Below the pieces are notes generated by a model that saw only the letters and a list, made by a program, of their open reading frames with translations, did not search any database and was not told where the DNA came from. Below, one piece after another: positions 42,001-51,800 of a DNA stretch of 64,000 bases; positions within the stretch are counted from its first letter, which is position 1; the number at the start of each line of letters is the position of its first letter. A program made the translations under genes and the position numbers. The DNA lies in assembly GCA_037783545.1 (NCBI GenBank), contig JBBELK010000058.1:2405700-2469699 (forward strand), written 5' to 3'. The DNA comes from Henricia sp. BOLD:AAB3569. Taxonomy: Eukaryota; Echinodermata; Asteroidea; Spinulosida; Echinasteridae.

Positions 42001-45000
42001 CGTACGATTTCTTGGTAGGTCCTCTGCAATTTTCTTGCTGTTTCGTATTTGATGCGTGCCTTGTCCAAATTGTTCTCAACCATTCGAATCGTCTGAAGAA
42101 GGAAAATTAAATAGTGTACATGTAATTAGTGGAGCGTGTCTGCCTGGTTTAGTGGAGCGTGTGTGGTCTAGTGCAGAATCTACTATTATTATTATTAAAA
42201 AGATGGATGCCTTTTTCAACAAATTAAGCATGAATCCAATTGATGTTTTGGAGGGAATGCGGGACGGCATAATTAAATTTTGCCGCGTCTTTCTGGAAAT
42301 ATGTAAGTACAGCCCTCACAATATGCTCAAGCCGTGTTGTTACTCAAGCTGCGAGCATGTTTCCACTGCGAGAATCAACATTAATTGCTTTTGCTGTTGG
42401 GCAACACCATCTTCGTATTTTGTGCGCAAGGCGCGGCAGTTGAAATTACCCAGCATGTTATACCAAAATCCTTCACCGAGCAATTTTTCGTATGTCGTTG
42501 CCCTCCTCGGCAAAACAGCGTTTGAGGCTGTTTCTACACTGCAAAAACTCGAGTGTTTAATTTGATTCTTTCCCCGGTATATATATAAGACAACACCCAT
42601 GGTGTAAATTAACACCAGCATTTGATGTACCTTTTACACCAGGAACCGGTGTTTTTTGTAATACAATTGGTGTCATCCGATCCTCCTCTGGTGTCAATAC
42701 TGAAGACAATTTCGCTTAAAAACAAGACGTTTCACTGTGAAAGGTTCGTTTAGCACAATAATTTTTATTCAATTTATCCGCACTAATTTATCCGTGGTAG
42801 AACGGCAGTATGATCGACAAAATGTCATTGTTCTCATCATGATTTGAGAAAACATCAATACAGACAAATGCATCCCCCTATTCATCCCCCTACTTGTTGT
42901 TGTTGTTGTTGTTGTTGTATATTTTTATGGCATCTTCGGCAACTAAGGCCCTTTATGCCATCAACTATACGGTTTTAGCTTTAACTATACTATATTATCA
43001 ACTTGAGATGACGAAGAAGGAGTTGCAGTTTTAGAAGTGGGAGGAAAACCCCCAGAGAAATGCCCCAGGGGAAAACCCACGCGGTCAAGTAGGGACTGCA
43101 AACCCAATCCACATACACGCCCCGGATTCGAACCCGGGACGCCAGAGGTGAAAGGCGAGGAAAAAACCCGTACGCCAACCCGACCGCCCTGATGTGTGTG
43201 CAAACGTGGGAAAAATTATCAGAAACGCCTGTAGACATTCAAATAGCTGGATTTCAACACCAGAAAAATTTACACCAAGATATTCAATAAGATTTAAATA
43301 ATTTGGTGTTACTTTAACACCAAAATAATCACGTCAAGTTTTACACCAGGCTGGTGTCAAAACGGTAATCGTGCTCAGTAGCAAAACGTCAAATTATTGC
43401 AATAATACTGTATTGTTCTACCTGTCGTAATTTTAAACACAAAAACCTGATTTCAATGGTACATTGTCTATATTATGTATTAGTATAAATAACATGCATG
43501 TATTTAGAAAAAAACGTCACTTGGTTTTGAATCATCTAACCTTGAGATCGTATTGGACGTAGTTGTTATTGCTATTCTCAGCCAGGAGATCAAGTCGAGC
43601 AAGGGCCGTCTGTAACTCATCGATATGAGCTTCTCGCTTCTCGCGTTGTTCCCTCAAGTAGTTCAGCCGTTTCTCTTTCTCGCATACTTTCTGGTCCATT
43701 TCAGCAATAGCATCCTGTAGTAAATTAGAAGAAGTAGTAACAGAAATCCAAAATATGGTTAACATTTCATCGGCTTGAAACATTAAAGGGCCCCTTATTT
43801 GGGATTTTTATAAATGACATCTATGCTATAAAACCAATATACTCAGTTACAATCATAAAAATCCTATTTGGAGCTTGTTTTTGGGGTTAAAACTAGGGTT
43901 TTTAGTTTTTATGCTGATGAAAATATGCATATTCATGACCAAGGTCACGATGTCACAAGAGGCAAACACAGGAAAATCACATTCAACTGTGCACAAAAGA
44001 TTCCACCTTTTTCTCAAACGTCCTGGAACTTTTGTAATCCATGACTGTTTGAGTTTGTTCTACATGTTTCCTGTTGTAAGCCATGATAAAACTGGGGGAG
44101 AAAACCACAGCAATTTGCCACAAGTCGAACTTAAATTCTTATGTTTTTTCTTAACTTTTCCCTTCTGTCTTCCTTGCGTGATGCACTCCAAACAGCGCCC
44201 TCTTTCTGTGGTTTATTGCAATGAAATCTCCAAAGTTGAAAAAGGCTACCTTTTATTGATTTTACATCCAAACGAACAATAGCATGTCTTGTTGAACAAG
44301 TAATCCATCATATGAAGCAAAGATTAGGCAAAAAGTTGTTTAGCATGTCAGAGGCCCTTTAAACCCAAATCCAAGACCTTTCTTGAAAGTAAGTAAAAAC
44401 CAAGAACTTGAGGGTTTAATCATTAAAATTTAATTCATCGTTTGGTAGTTCTGGTTTTACGGTAGGTTACTCTGGCAGTTCTGCTTACCTCGGCAGTTTT
44501 TCTGCGTAGAGCCAAATTTTCCTCTCTGCACGAAACGAGTGCTTCGTTGATAACTTGTTCGTCACCCTGCAAAAATGCACGCATAAATTCGGGGCATAAA
44601 TACTGGGCACGAATATACGTTAAAAAGTGAAAAAGAAACCAAATTATATTCTGACCGGAAGATCGATTAGGCTGAGAAATGTAATATATTTTATTGGTAT
44701 GAACACCTCTTGTGGCAAGGCTGACTGCAAGGGCCTCCATAAGAGCCGCTGAGGCAAAGTGCGCCACTCTGCCACTTGCCTGAAATGCCTCTCTGAGCTC
44801 TTGAATTTCTAAGGCTGTTTGGGAGAAGCTTACATTGGTCAGATCATCACACGCAGGAGGTTCAATCATGCAGGTTGAAAACCCAACAAATTGCTTTTCT
44901 GAGAGTCCAGGATTCTCCCAACAAAAATAATGTCAATTTTCGTTACTGTGTGAATCACTTTGTTCAATCACCGAAGCGGAACAGTCTTGAAAGCGATTCC

Positions 45001-45764
45001 AAGAAAGTGATTGGTCGATCCTGTGTCTTGTTATCCACAAGTTTACTGCTGTATTCAACAAATTTCTGTTCTAGTTAAGAATCGATATGAAAGGCAATTG
45101 CGTTTCAGTGTTTTTGTGACTGTGTAGAGCTTGTCTCGCATCGTGACAGTTTCCCGGAGTAAAGGCGATTATCAACCTTACATGGCATGTCTTCTTCGCT
45201 AAGGCCGCCCTGTTCCCTTTGTTATCCTGTCGCAGTTCAGCGATCTCATCTTCATTGCAGCGCTTCTCAACCTGGGAACTCTCGTAATACGCCCGGTGGT
45301 CTCTTTCTACATTTTGGTAGTTTAAAATTGTATGTTATTTATTATTTTATAGTATACAATATCTTTGTTTCGTGTAAATTTGTCGTCAATACGTAATTTG
45401 TTTAGTGATTTTGTGTTGTCCAGCGGGTAACGACAGTGATATGGGACTAAGCGGCCCGAGGGCAAGGGCATTGCATGATGGTAAGTTATTTATCTCCAAT
45501 TTAAACGTTAGTTTGGGGTTTAAAGGTAGTCTATTTGTTTGCTAATTACCCTCCAAAACATTTTCCGAATTACAATCTTGGTGGCCTGTTTATCAAGGTG
45601 GCCTTAATAGCAGGTTTCACTGTAATTAGTCGAAAAAAAGACAAAAAATGTGTACATTGAAAACGATGTTTACCTTTGAGAGAGACCTTCCCTCTGTATT
45701 CATCAATGTGATCAAACACAGTCCAAGCATTTACGGCGCTATCTTGTTTAGTGGTGGACGTCAT
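36079..45764 (-). CDS. ODAD3: Outer dynein arm docking complex subunit 3 (CCDC151), 13 exons
   Basis: Coiled-coil subunit of the complex that docks outer dynein arms on axonemal doublets; needed for motile cilia. Exons: 45764-45674, 45306-45182, 44566-44489, 43714-43541, 42092-41988, 41143-41021, 40885-40726, 39666-39560, 38966-38806, 38141-37979, 37699-37565, 37218-37140, 36203-36079. All phases agree, giving 541 residues (human 595). Matches along the human protein include AYYESSQ (early), GDEQVINEAL (73 on), YEEAYRRIQDATGVS (304-318), RFLNQGGTYD, AMKYSGES and a basic tail NKKRTRGRRKK. Heptad-like, charged sequence runs through the middle. The MTSTT start (45764) is preferred; an in-frame ATG 14 codons upstream (45806) is possible. 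The intron after exon 6 appears to use a GC donor. It lies upstream of SNAPC4 on the same strand, about 1 kb away, probably transcribed separately. Confidence 0.93.
36410..36674. mobile_element. 265-bp foldback MITE with about 37-bp ends, in ODAD3 3' intron
   Basis: Ends ATACACTGGAACGTTTTCGG (36410 on) and, inverted, CCGAAAAAAGTTCCAGTGTA (to 36674), each continued by CCGACGCGACTCAACT in inverted form. A second hairpin (CTAGTTTTTCA..TGAAAAACTAG) sits near the centre. It lies in the last ODAD3 intron. Confidence 0.85.
37320..37405 (+). mobile_element. SINE family S3, headless fragment
   Basis: CATATGGACATTTGTCCACA, TTTGTATC, ATTCACCCC and GGTCCCTGGGTCATAA match the S3 copies at 21066 and 23602. 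Confidence 0.6.
39100..39470 (-). repeat. Interspersed family R2, copy 3
   Basis: On minus it shows GTGCGCCTTTCTGCCGAAGTG, TCAGCTCGTCCCGTGCA, CAGGTTGAAACC, GCGATTTCAACGTGATTGG, TCGATCAG and CCTTGTTATCCACAAGTT. It is in the ODAD3 intron between exons 8 and 9. Confidence 0.65.
42144..42199 (+). mobile_element. Internally deleted SINE S1 (head joined to tail)
   Basis: GAGCGTGTGTGGTCTAGTG, the head of the S1 element at 20288, is followed directly by an ATT-repeat tail without B box or body. A partial duplicate of the head lies at 42132-42143. Confidence 0.5.
42586..43367. mobile_element. Element with scattered ACACC/GGTGT motifs, split by a SINE
   Basis: Left part (42586-42720) and right part (43254-43367) carry many copies of TTTACACC, TTAACACC and GGTGT in both orientations, such as ACACCATGGTGTAAATTAAC. 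The SINE at 42893-43205 lies between them. Probable transposable element with subterminal repeats, later invaded. Confidence 0.5.
42893..43205 (-). mobile_element. tRNA-derived SINE (family S6), full copy with CAA tail
   Basis: On minus it starts AGGGCGGTCGGGTTGGCGTA with B box GGGTTCGAATCCGGGG. The body includes TGACCGCGTGGG, and near the 3' end GGGCCTTAGTTGCCGAAGAT precedes a CAA-repeat tail. A second copy is at 47225-47692. Confidence 0.8.
43783..44362. mobile_element. TTAA-flanked 580-bp element (family M2)
   Basis: TTAA at 43783 is followed by AGGGCCCCT; the right end reads AGAGGCCCT followed by TTAA at 44359. Short inverted ends with TTAA duplication suggest a piggyBac-like non-autonomous element, different from M1. 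It lies in the ODAD3 intron between exons 3 and 4. Confidence 0.55.
44700..45080 (+). repeat. Interspersed family R2, copy 4 (longest 5' part)
   Basis: Carries GGCCTCCATAAGAGCCGC, TGCGCCACTCTGCC, AAATGCCTCTCTGAGCTC, GCAGGTTGAAAACCCAAC, GCGATTCCAAGAAAGTGATT and the shared 3' part ending TTCTGTTCTAGTTAAG. It is in the ODAD3 intron between exons 2 and 3. Confidence 0.65.
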
Positions 45765-45889
45765 CTTGCAGCTGCTATTAATTTTGGTGACAGAATTTGG
45801 AATCATGAATAAATGAATTTCAAATTGTCATCAAAAACGAAGGTCTCAGTGTTTTCTTTCGTGATTAAATTTGCAAATGAAAAGACGAG

Positions 45890-45897
45890 TGACGTAA
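45890..45897. promoter_or_regulatory. CRE-like site (TGACGTAA) upstream of ODAD3
   Basis: Lies about 125 bp upstream of the ODAD3 start codon. I looked for an RFX X-box, expected for a cilia gene, and found only a half site (GTTGCCAT) near 46273. Confidence 0.25.
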
Positions 45898-46599
45898 TGC
45901 GATGGCTTAACATCTGAAACGAGACATTTGTAAATGTTGTTGTTTTATGTAGGCCTATTTTTAAAATAATAAGTAGCCTTTAGGCCCTACCAAATAGGCA
46001 CTTCTTGTAAGCTTATCTGTCGAAGCGTCTGGTTGTAACGAAACTGCATCTTCTTTTTACAAAATTTAAACTTTGTACTTACCAAATTGACCTTTCCCTG
46101 TGCCTATCTTGCGTGTGGGCCAAACCTATATAGTTAAACAAGGAATACCAAGAGCGTAAGTTTGATTCATTTCAGCATTCCGCGATTTTGTTGTCTTGTT
46201 TACCTTCGTTTCGGGTACACGCGGGCTCTTTCCCCCTGTATTGCGTTCCATTGCGCGTCACAGTGCGTTCGAGGTTGCCATTTCGCTGCCATGCGGAGTA
46301 TGCGTGCGCATTGTACGCGGGTAACGAACGCAGAGTGTGGTATGTGTGACGCGCAGACTAATCCCCGATCGTTAAAAAAAAGTCTGTATAGGCAGACACG
46401 AGCTTACAACACCGATACATCTACGAACGTTTGTGTTTGACTATGGTTGACCGACCTCCGCCAATGTACGCCTTCCACGCTTCGCCACGCCCCAATACAT
46501 CACTTTCCTTTCAACTCTCGACCTCCATCTTTCGCTTTCCCACCCGAAAAGAAACCACAATCAACTCAAAATAGTTCTCACTCATGCCGTGTGCTGCTT

Positions 46600-46850
46600 C
46601 CAGGAATTTTACAACAGCAATAATTATAGGATACCCAGCACGATATGTGGCAAATGGATAAACGCGAATCTGACGTCAAACATTTCGCGGCGAACATTCG
46701 CGCAAGTTGAAACTAGTTTCGCGAATTCGCTGCACGAAACATTTGTTGTGACGTCAAATTCGCATTCGCGTTCGCTTTCGGATGAGGTATGAATCCGGCT
46801 TTTTGTACGTGATTTAGACGTGGAGTGCTGTGTGACCGGGCCTTAACGCC
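46600..46850. mobile_element. Probable MITE with TTCGCG-rich inverted arms and two CRE palindromes
   Basis: TGACGTCA occurs at 46671 and 46749, each followed by AAA and flanked by GCGAAT-type motifs in inverted arrangement (GCGAATCTGACGTCAAACAT versus GACGTCAAATTCGCATTCGC). The right side ends in GTGTGACCGGGCC, a terminus common in such elements. Boundaries are approximate. Confidence 0.4.
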
Positions 46851-47224
46851 CCTATTCCTCAACACACTCTTCTCTTTTGTTAACGCACCAACCGCAACTT
46901 TCCCCACTGTCAAATTTTTGATTTTACAAATAAGAAAGTAATTGGTCATTGGTTGACATTTATGTATATTTTTAAATTCAGTGCGGTCGAATACACTAAC
47001 GTTTACCCATGCATGTACCCCACGCTAGATTACCTTGTACACTCAGCAACGTTTTGTATTGATTTGCAGGTAAAAGGTTGGGAAAAGAAAGGCTGCACAA
47101 TTCATTAAAAAGGATGTAGGCCTACATTACTTCTTGACATCACAAGTCTATGAAGACCGTGAGTAAAGCCATGATGTATACTTATCACTATGTTGAGCTG
47201 CAGTCTCGGCTCCACCCAGGTGAA

Positions 47225-47692
47225 CCAGGGACGTTTCAGCTGGGGCGGTCGGTTTTGGCGTACGGGTTCTTTCCTCGCCTTTCACCTCTGGCGTCCCGAG
47301 TTCGAATCCGGGGCGTGTATGTGGATTGGGTTTGCAGTCCCTACTTGACCGCGTGCGATTTTTTTTACCGTACCACATATTCGCTATGGGGCTTCATCGA
47401 GGTGTCTGATTGGTGCATTGTAAATGAATATTCATATTCATATATTAATAAATACAATTTTTATTTCTAGTGGTTAAGACGTAGTACTATCAGTCGAGAG
47501 ATTGCAGGTTCGAATCTCCTTTGAGTCGTATTAATTTTGTTCACTATTAATTGAGGAAAGAGAGTGGTATGGTGTTGGGTTATGTTGAGGTAGTTATCGA
47601 CAAACCACAGTATGCAACATATGCATAGGGGTTAAAGCATAAAGGGCCTTAGTTGCCGAAGATGCCATACAATATACAACAACAACAACGTT
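47225..47692 (+). mobile_element. SINE family S6, copy interrupted by other insertions
   Basis: The head GGGGCGGTCGGTTTTGGCG with B box GAGTTCGAATCCGGGG runs to about 47360. The 3' end GGGCCTTAGTTGCCGAAGAT with CAA tail is at 47642-47692. Between them is unrelated DNA with a separate tRNA-like fragment (GTGGTTAAGACGTAG..AGGTTCGAATCTCC, 47470-47527). Confidence 0.65.
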
Positions 47693-47789
47693 TCAGCTTT
47701 TAAGAACAGTGAACATAAACATCTTTGAAATGTGGTCCCGCATTTTAAAGACAACTTCCATAGAATCATTTTTGTAATTTTACATATAG

Positions 47790-48267
47790 ACTCCTCAAAA
47801 TTTTTTCGGAAAGTCAAGTTTGACTGAGACGATTTATCTCTTGTTACTAAACTATTTCCCTTGAATTTGGTATCATTGGAAAGCCCTGTTATTCCTCTTT
47901 AATGTAATGTGTCATTTGATATGATTAATCAATTGGGGGATGTCGGAATACAGGGGTGGGTGGAAAGTGAAATGTCACAAAATTCACTGCTATTGTCATG
48001 CAGTGCATTCCCTTTTGCTCGGAGGATGGGAATATGTCAATGCACTTTTTGACAATAGCAATGCATTTTGTGACATTTCACTTTACACCCGCCCCCCGTA
48101 TTCAGCTGTGCTGCACATCCCCCAATTGCTTAATCATAACAAATGACACATCATCGTAAAGAGGAATAACAGGGCTTTTCAATGATATAAAATTCAAGGA
48201 AAATTATTTTGCAACAAGAGAGAAATCGTCAGTCAAACTTGACTTTCCGAACTTTTTTTGAGGAGTT
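47790..48267. mobile_element. 478-bp foldback element, nearly complete palindrome
   Basis: Begins ACTCCTCAAAA.TTTTTTCGG and ends, inverted, CCGAACTTTTTTTGAGGAGT. Matching arms continue to the centre near 48030: AAGTCAAGTTTGACTGA, CAGGGCTTTCC-like, GGAATAACAGGG, AATGACACAT, CCCCCAATTG, TGAAATGTCACAAAAT and TTGCTATTGTCA all occur in both orientations. There is no transposase. A transcript would form one long hairpin. Confidence 0.85.
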
Positions 48268-48834
48268 TTAGATGGCTATTGCAGCACGGAGACACCCACA
48301 TTTCGGAGTGGGGGACGGGACTGCAAAGACATTTAGCAAATATTATGCATAATGAAGTTCTAAATGTACACACGTACGTACACACTCAATCACTGTACAA
48401 TACTGTACCTGTAGCGCATGCGTGCTGGCGACTTGGCACGGAGACCTTCAGTTTCAAAGCGGAAGTGCTTGTCAACTCGTACCTTCAGCTTGACCATGAA
48501 TGTTACCAACTCGTGCTTAAAGTCAACTCGTACCTTGGCACATGTGCCGACATAGTTATATTCTATGCAGATTCCATGTTGTGGAATATTGTAATTAGTG
48601 TAAATAGGAAACATTTTAATGATAGAAGAAAGGTGTGGGTGGCTGGTCTTAAAGTGGACGTTTAAGGCCGGCTTGGGATCTGGACGCTAATATAAATAAT
48701 GACTTTAGATACGGCATGCGAAAATCGAACCATAGGCCTATTGTGGACAGCCTGGCATAGACTTGGTTCCAAGTCCGAGATTGTGGTTTGTTTTCCGTCG
48801 AGCCCTCTTTTGGTTTGTGAAATGTAGGGACAGG
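48268..48834. other. Intergenic DNA before the satellite, no gene seen
   Basis: A 135-codon frame (48258-48665) spans a small internal duplication around GTCAACTCGTACCTT and has no recognisable content or splice context. Confidence 0.4.
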
Positions 48835-48866
48835 GAACTAGTCTGTGAACCGAAATAGACTAGTTC
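48835..48866. repeat. Perfect 10-bp inverted repeat at the edge of the satellite
   Basis: GAACTAGTCT (48835-48844) and AGACTAGTTC (48857-48866) with a 12-base loop lie immediately before the first monomer (48868). The motif is not part of the monomer. Confidence 0.6.
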
Positions 48867-48867
48867 T

Positions 48868-51800
48868 AGGAATTTGGTCAAAGTGTGGTCCAAACGTCGG
48901 CAAATTTGGAAGTCAAGAAATTTTCCGACGAACTTCAAATTTTGCATGCTCCAAACAGTCTATATTCCGCACTTGTCCTGAAAAATTGACAGACTTTCGC
49001 AGGGAAATGGCCGAGAAATTTCAGAGTTTAGGGAAAACTGGGTTGGGGCTTCCTGACTGCTCCGCTAACCGTGGCTGTCTGTACACTCCTCTTTGGTGTA
49101 CTCCTGACTCGTGCGCATGATCAGTCCTTTGGACGGTCGTTGACACACCCCAGTTTGGGACAGGAATTTGGTCAAAGTGTGGTCCAAACGTCGGCAAATT
49201 TGGAAGTCAAGAAATTTTCCGACGAACTTCAAATTTTGCATGCTCCAAACAGTCTATATTCCGCACTTGTCCTGAAAAATTGACAGACTTTCGCCAGGAA
49301 ATGGCAGAGAAATTTCAGAGTTTAGGGAAAACTGGGTTGGGGCTTCCTGACTGCTCCCGCAACCCGTGGCTGTCTGTACACTCCTCTTTGGTGTACTCCT
49401 GACTCGTGCGCATGCTCAGTCCTTCGGACTGTCGTTGACACGGCCCAGTTTGGGACGGGAATTTGGTCAAAGTGTGGTCCAAACGTCGGCAAATTTGGAG
49501 GTCGAAAAATTTTCCGACGAACTTCAAATTTTGCATGCTCCAAGCACTCTATATTGCGCACTTGTCCTAAAAAATTGACAGACTTTCGCCGGGAAATGGC
49601 AGAGAAATTTCAGAGTTTAGGGAAAACTGGGTTGGGGCTTCCTGACTGCTCCCGCAACCCGTGGCTGTCTGTACACTCCTCTTTGGTGTACTCCTGACTC
49701 GTGCGCATGCTCAGTCCTTCGGACTGTCGTTGACACGGCCCAGTTTGGGACGGGAATTTGGTCAAAGTGTGGTCCAAACGTCGGCAAATTTGGAGGTCGA
49801 AACATTTTCCGACGAACTTCAAATTTTGCATGCTCCAAGCACTCTATATTGCGCACTTGTCCTAAAAAAATTGACAGACTTTCGCCGGGAAATGGCAGAG
49901 AAATTTCAGAGTTTAGGGAAAACTGGGTTGGGGCTTCCTGACTGCTCCCGCAACCCGTGGCTGTCTGTACACTCCTCTTTGGTGTACTCCTGACTCGTGC
50001 GCATGCTCAGTCCTTCGGACTGTCGTTGACACGGCCCAGTTTGGGACGGGAATTTGGTCAAAGTGTGGTCCAAACGTCGGCAAATTTGGAGGTCGAAAAA
50101 TTTTCCGACGAACTTCAAATTTTGCATGCTCCAAGCACTCTATATTGCGCACTTGTCCTAAAAAATTGACAGACTTTCGCCGGGAAATGGCAGAGAAATT
50201 TCAGAGTTTAGGGAAAACTGGGTTGGGGCTTCCTGACTGCTCCCGCAACCCGTGGCTGTCTGTACACTCCTCTTTGGTGTACTCCTGACTCGTGCGCATG
50301 CTCAGTCCTTCGGACTGTCGTTGACACGGCCCAGTTTGGGACGGGAATTTGGTCAAAGTGTGGTCCAAACGTCGGCAAATTTGGAGGTCGAAAAATTTTC
50401 CGACGAACTTCAAATTTTGCATGCTCCAAGCACTCTATATTGCGCACTTGTCCTAAAAAATTGACAGACTTTCGCCGGGAAATGGCAGAGAAATTTCAGA
50501 GTTTAGGGAAAACTGGGTTGGGGCTTCCTGACTGCTCCCGCAACCCGTGGCTGTCTGTACACTCCTCTTTGGTGTACTCCTGACTCGTGCGCATGCTCAG
50601 TCCTTCGGACTGTCGTTGACACGGCCCAGTTTGGGACGGGAATTTGGTCAAAGTGTGGTCCAAACGTCGGCAAATTTGGAGGTCGAAAAATTTTCCGACG
50701 AACTTCAAATTTTGCATGCTCCAAGCACTCTATATTGCGCACTTGTCCTAAAAAATTGACAGACTTTCGCCGGGAAATGGCAGAGAAATTTCAGAGTTTA
50801 GGGAAAACTGGGTTGGGGCTTCCTGACTGCTCCCGCAACCCGTGGCTGTCTGTACACTCCTCTTTGGTGTACTCCTGACTCGTGCGCATGCTCAGTCCTT
50901 CGGACTGTCGTTGACACGGCCCAGTTTGGGACGGGAATTTGGTCAAAGTGTGGTCCAAACGTCGGCAAATTTGGAGGTCGAAAAATTTTCCGACGAACTT
51001 CAAATTTTGCATGCTCCAAGCACTCTATATTGCGCACTTGTCCTAAAAAATTGACAGACTTTCGCCGGGAAATGGCAGAGAAATTTCAGAGTTTAGGGAA
51101 AACTGGGTTGGGGCTTCCTGACTGCTCCCGCAACCCGTGGCTGTCTGTACACTCCTCTTTGGTGTACTCCTGACTCGTGCGCATGCTCAGTCCTTCGGAC
51201 TGTCGTTGACACGGCCCAGTTTGGGACGGGAATTTGGTCAAAGTGTGGTCCAAACGTCGGCAAATTTGGAGGTCGAAAAATTTTCCGACGAACTTCAAAT
51301 TTTGCATGCTCCAAGCACTCTATATTGCGCACTTGTCCTAAAAAATTGACAGACTTTCGCCGGGAAATGGCAGAGAAATTTCAGAGTTTAGGGAAAACTG
51401 GGTTGGGGCTTCCTGACTGCTCCCGCAACCCGTGGCTGTCTGTACACTCCTCTTTGGTGTACTCCTGACTCGTGCGCATGCTCAGTCCTTCGGACTGTCG
51501 TTGACACGGCCCAGTTTGGGACGGGAATTTGGTCAAAGTGTGGTCCAAACGTCGGCAAATTTGGAGGTCGAAAAATTTTCCGACGAACTTCAAATTTTGC
51601 ATGCTCCAAGCACTCTATATTGCGCACTTGTCCTAAAAAATTGACAGACTTTCGCCGGGAAATGGCAGAGAAATTTCAGAGTTTAGGGAAAACTGGGTTG
51701 GGGCTTCCTGACTGCTCCCGCAACCCGTGGCTGTCTGTACACTCCTCTTTGGTGTACTCCTGACTCGTGCGCATGCTCAGTCCTTCGGACTGTCGTTGAC

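Noticed and set aside
42985-43238. Frames within 42985-43238 and the similar frame at 47150-47470 as a conserved peptide
   Set aside because: The similarity is due to two copies of SINE family S6.
44435-44869. The long frame beyond ODAD3 exon 3 as coding
   Set aside because: Only 44489-44566 is bounded by splice sites and matches the family; the rest covers the intron and repeat R2.
46260-46290. RFX X-box upstream of ODAD3
   Set aside because: Only the half site GTTGCCAT is present; the second half does not fit.
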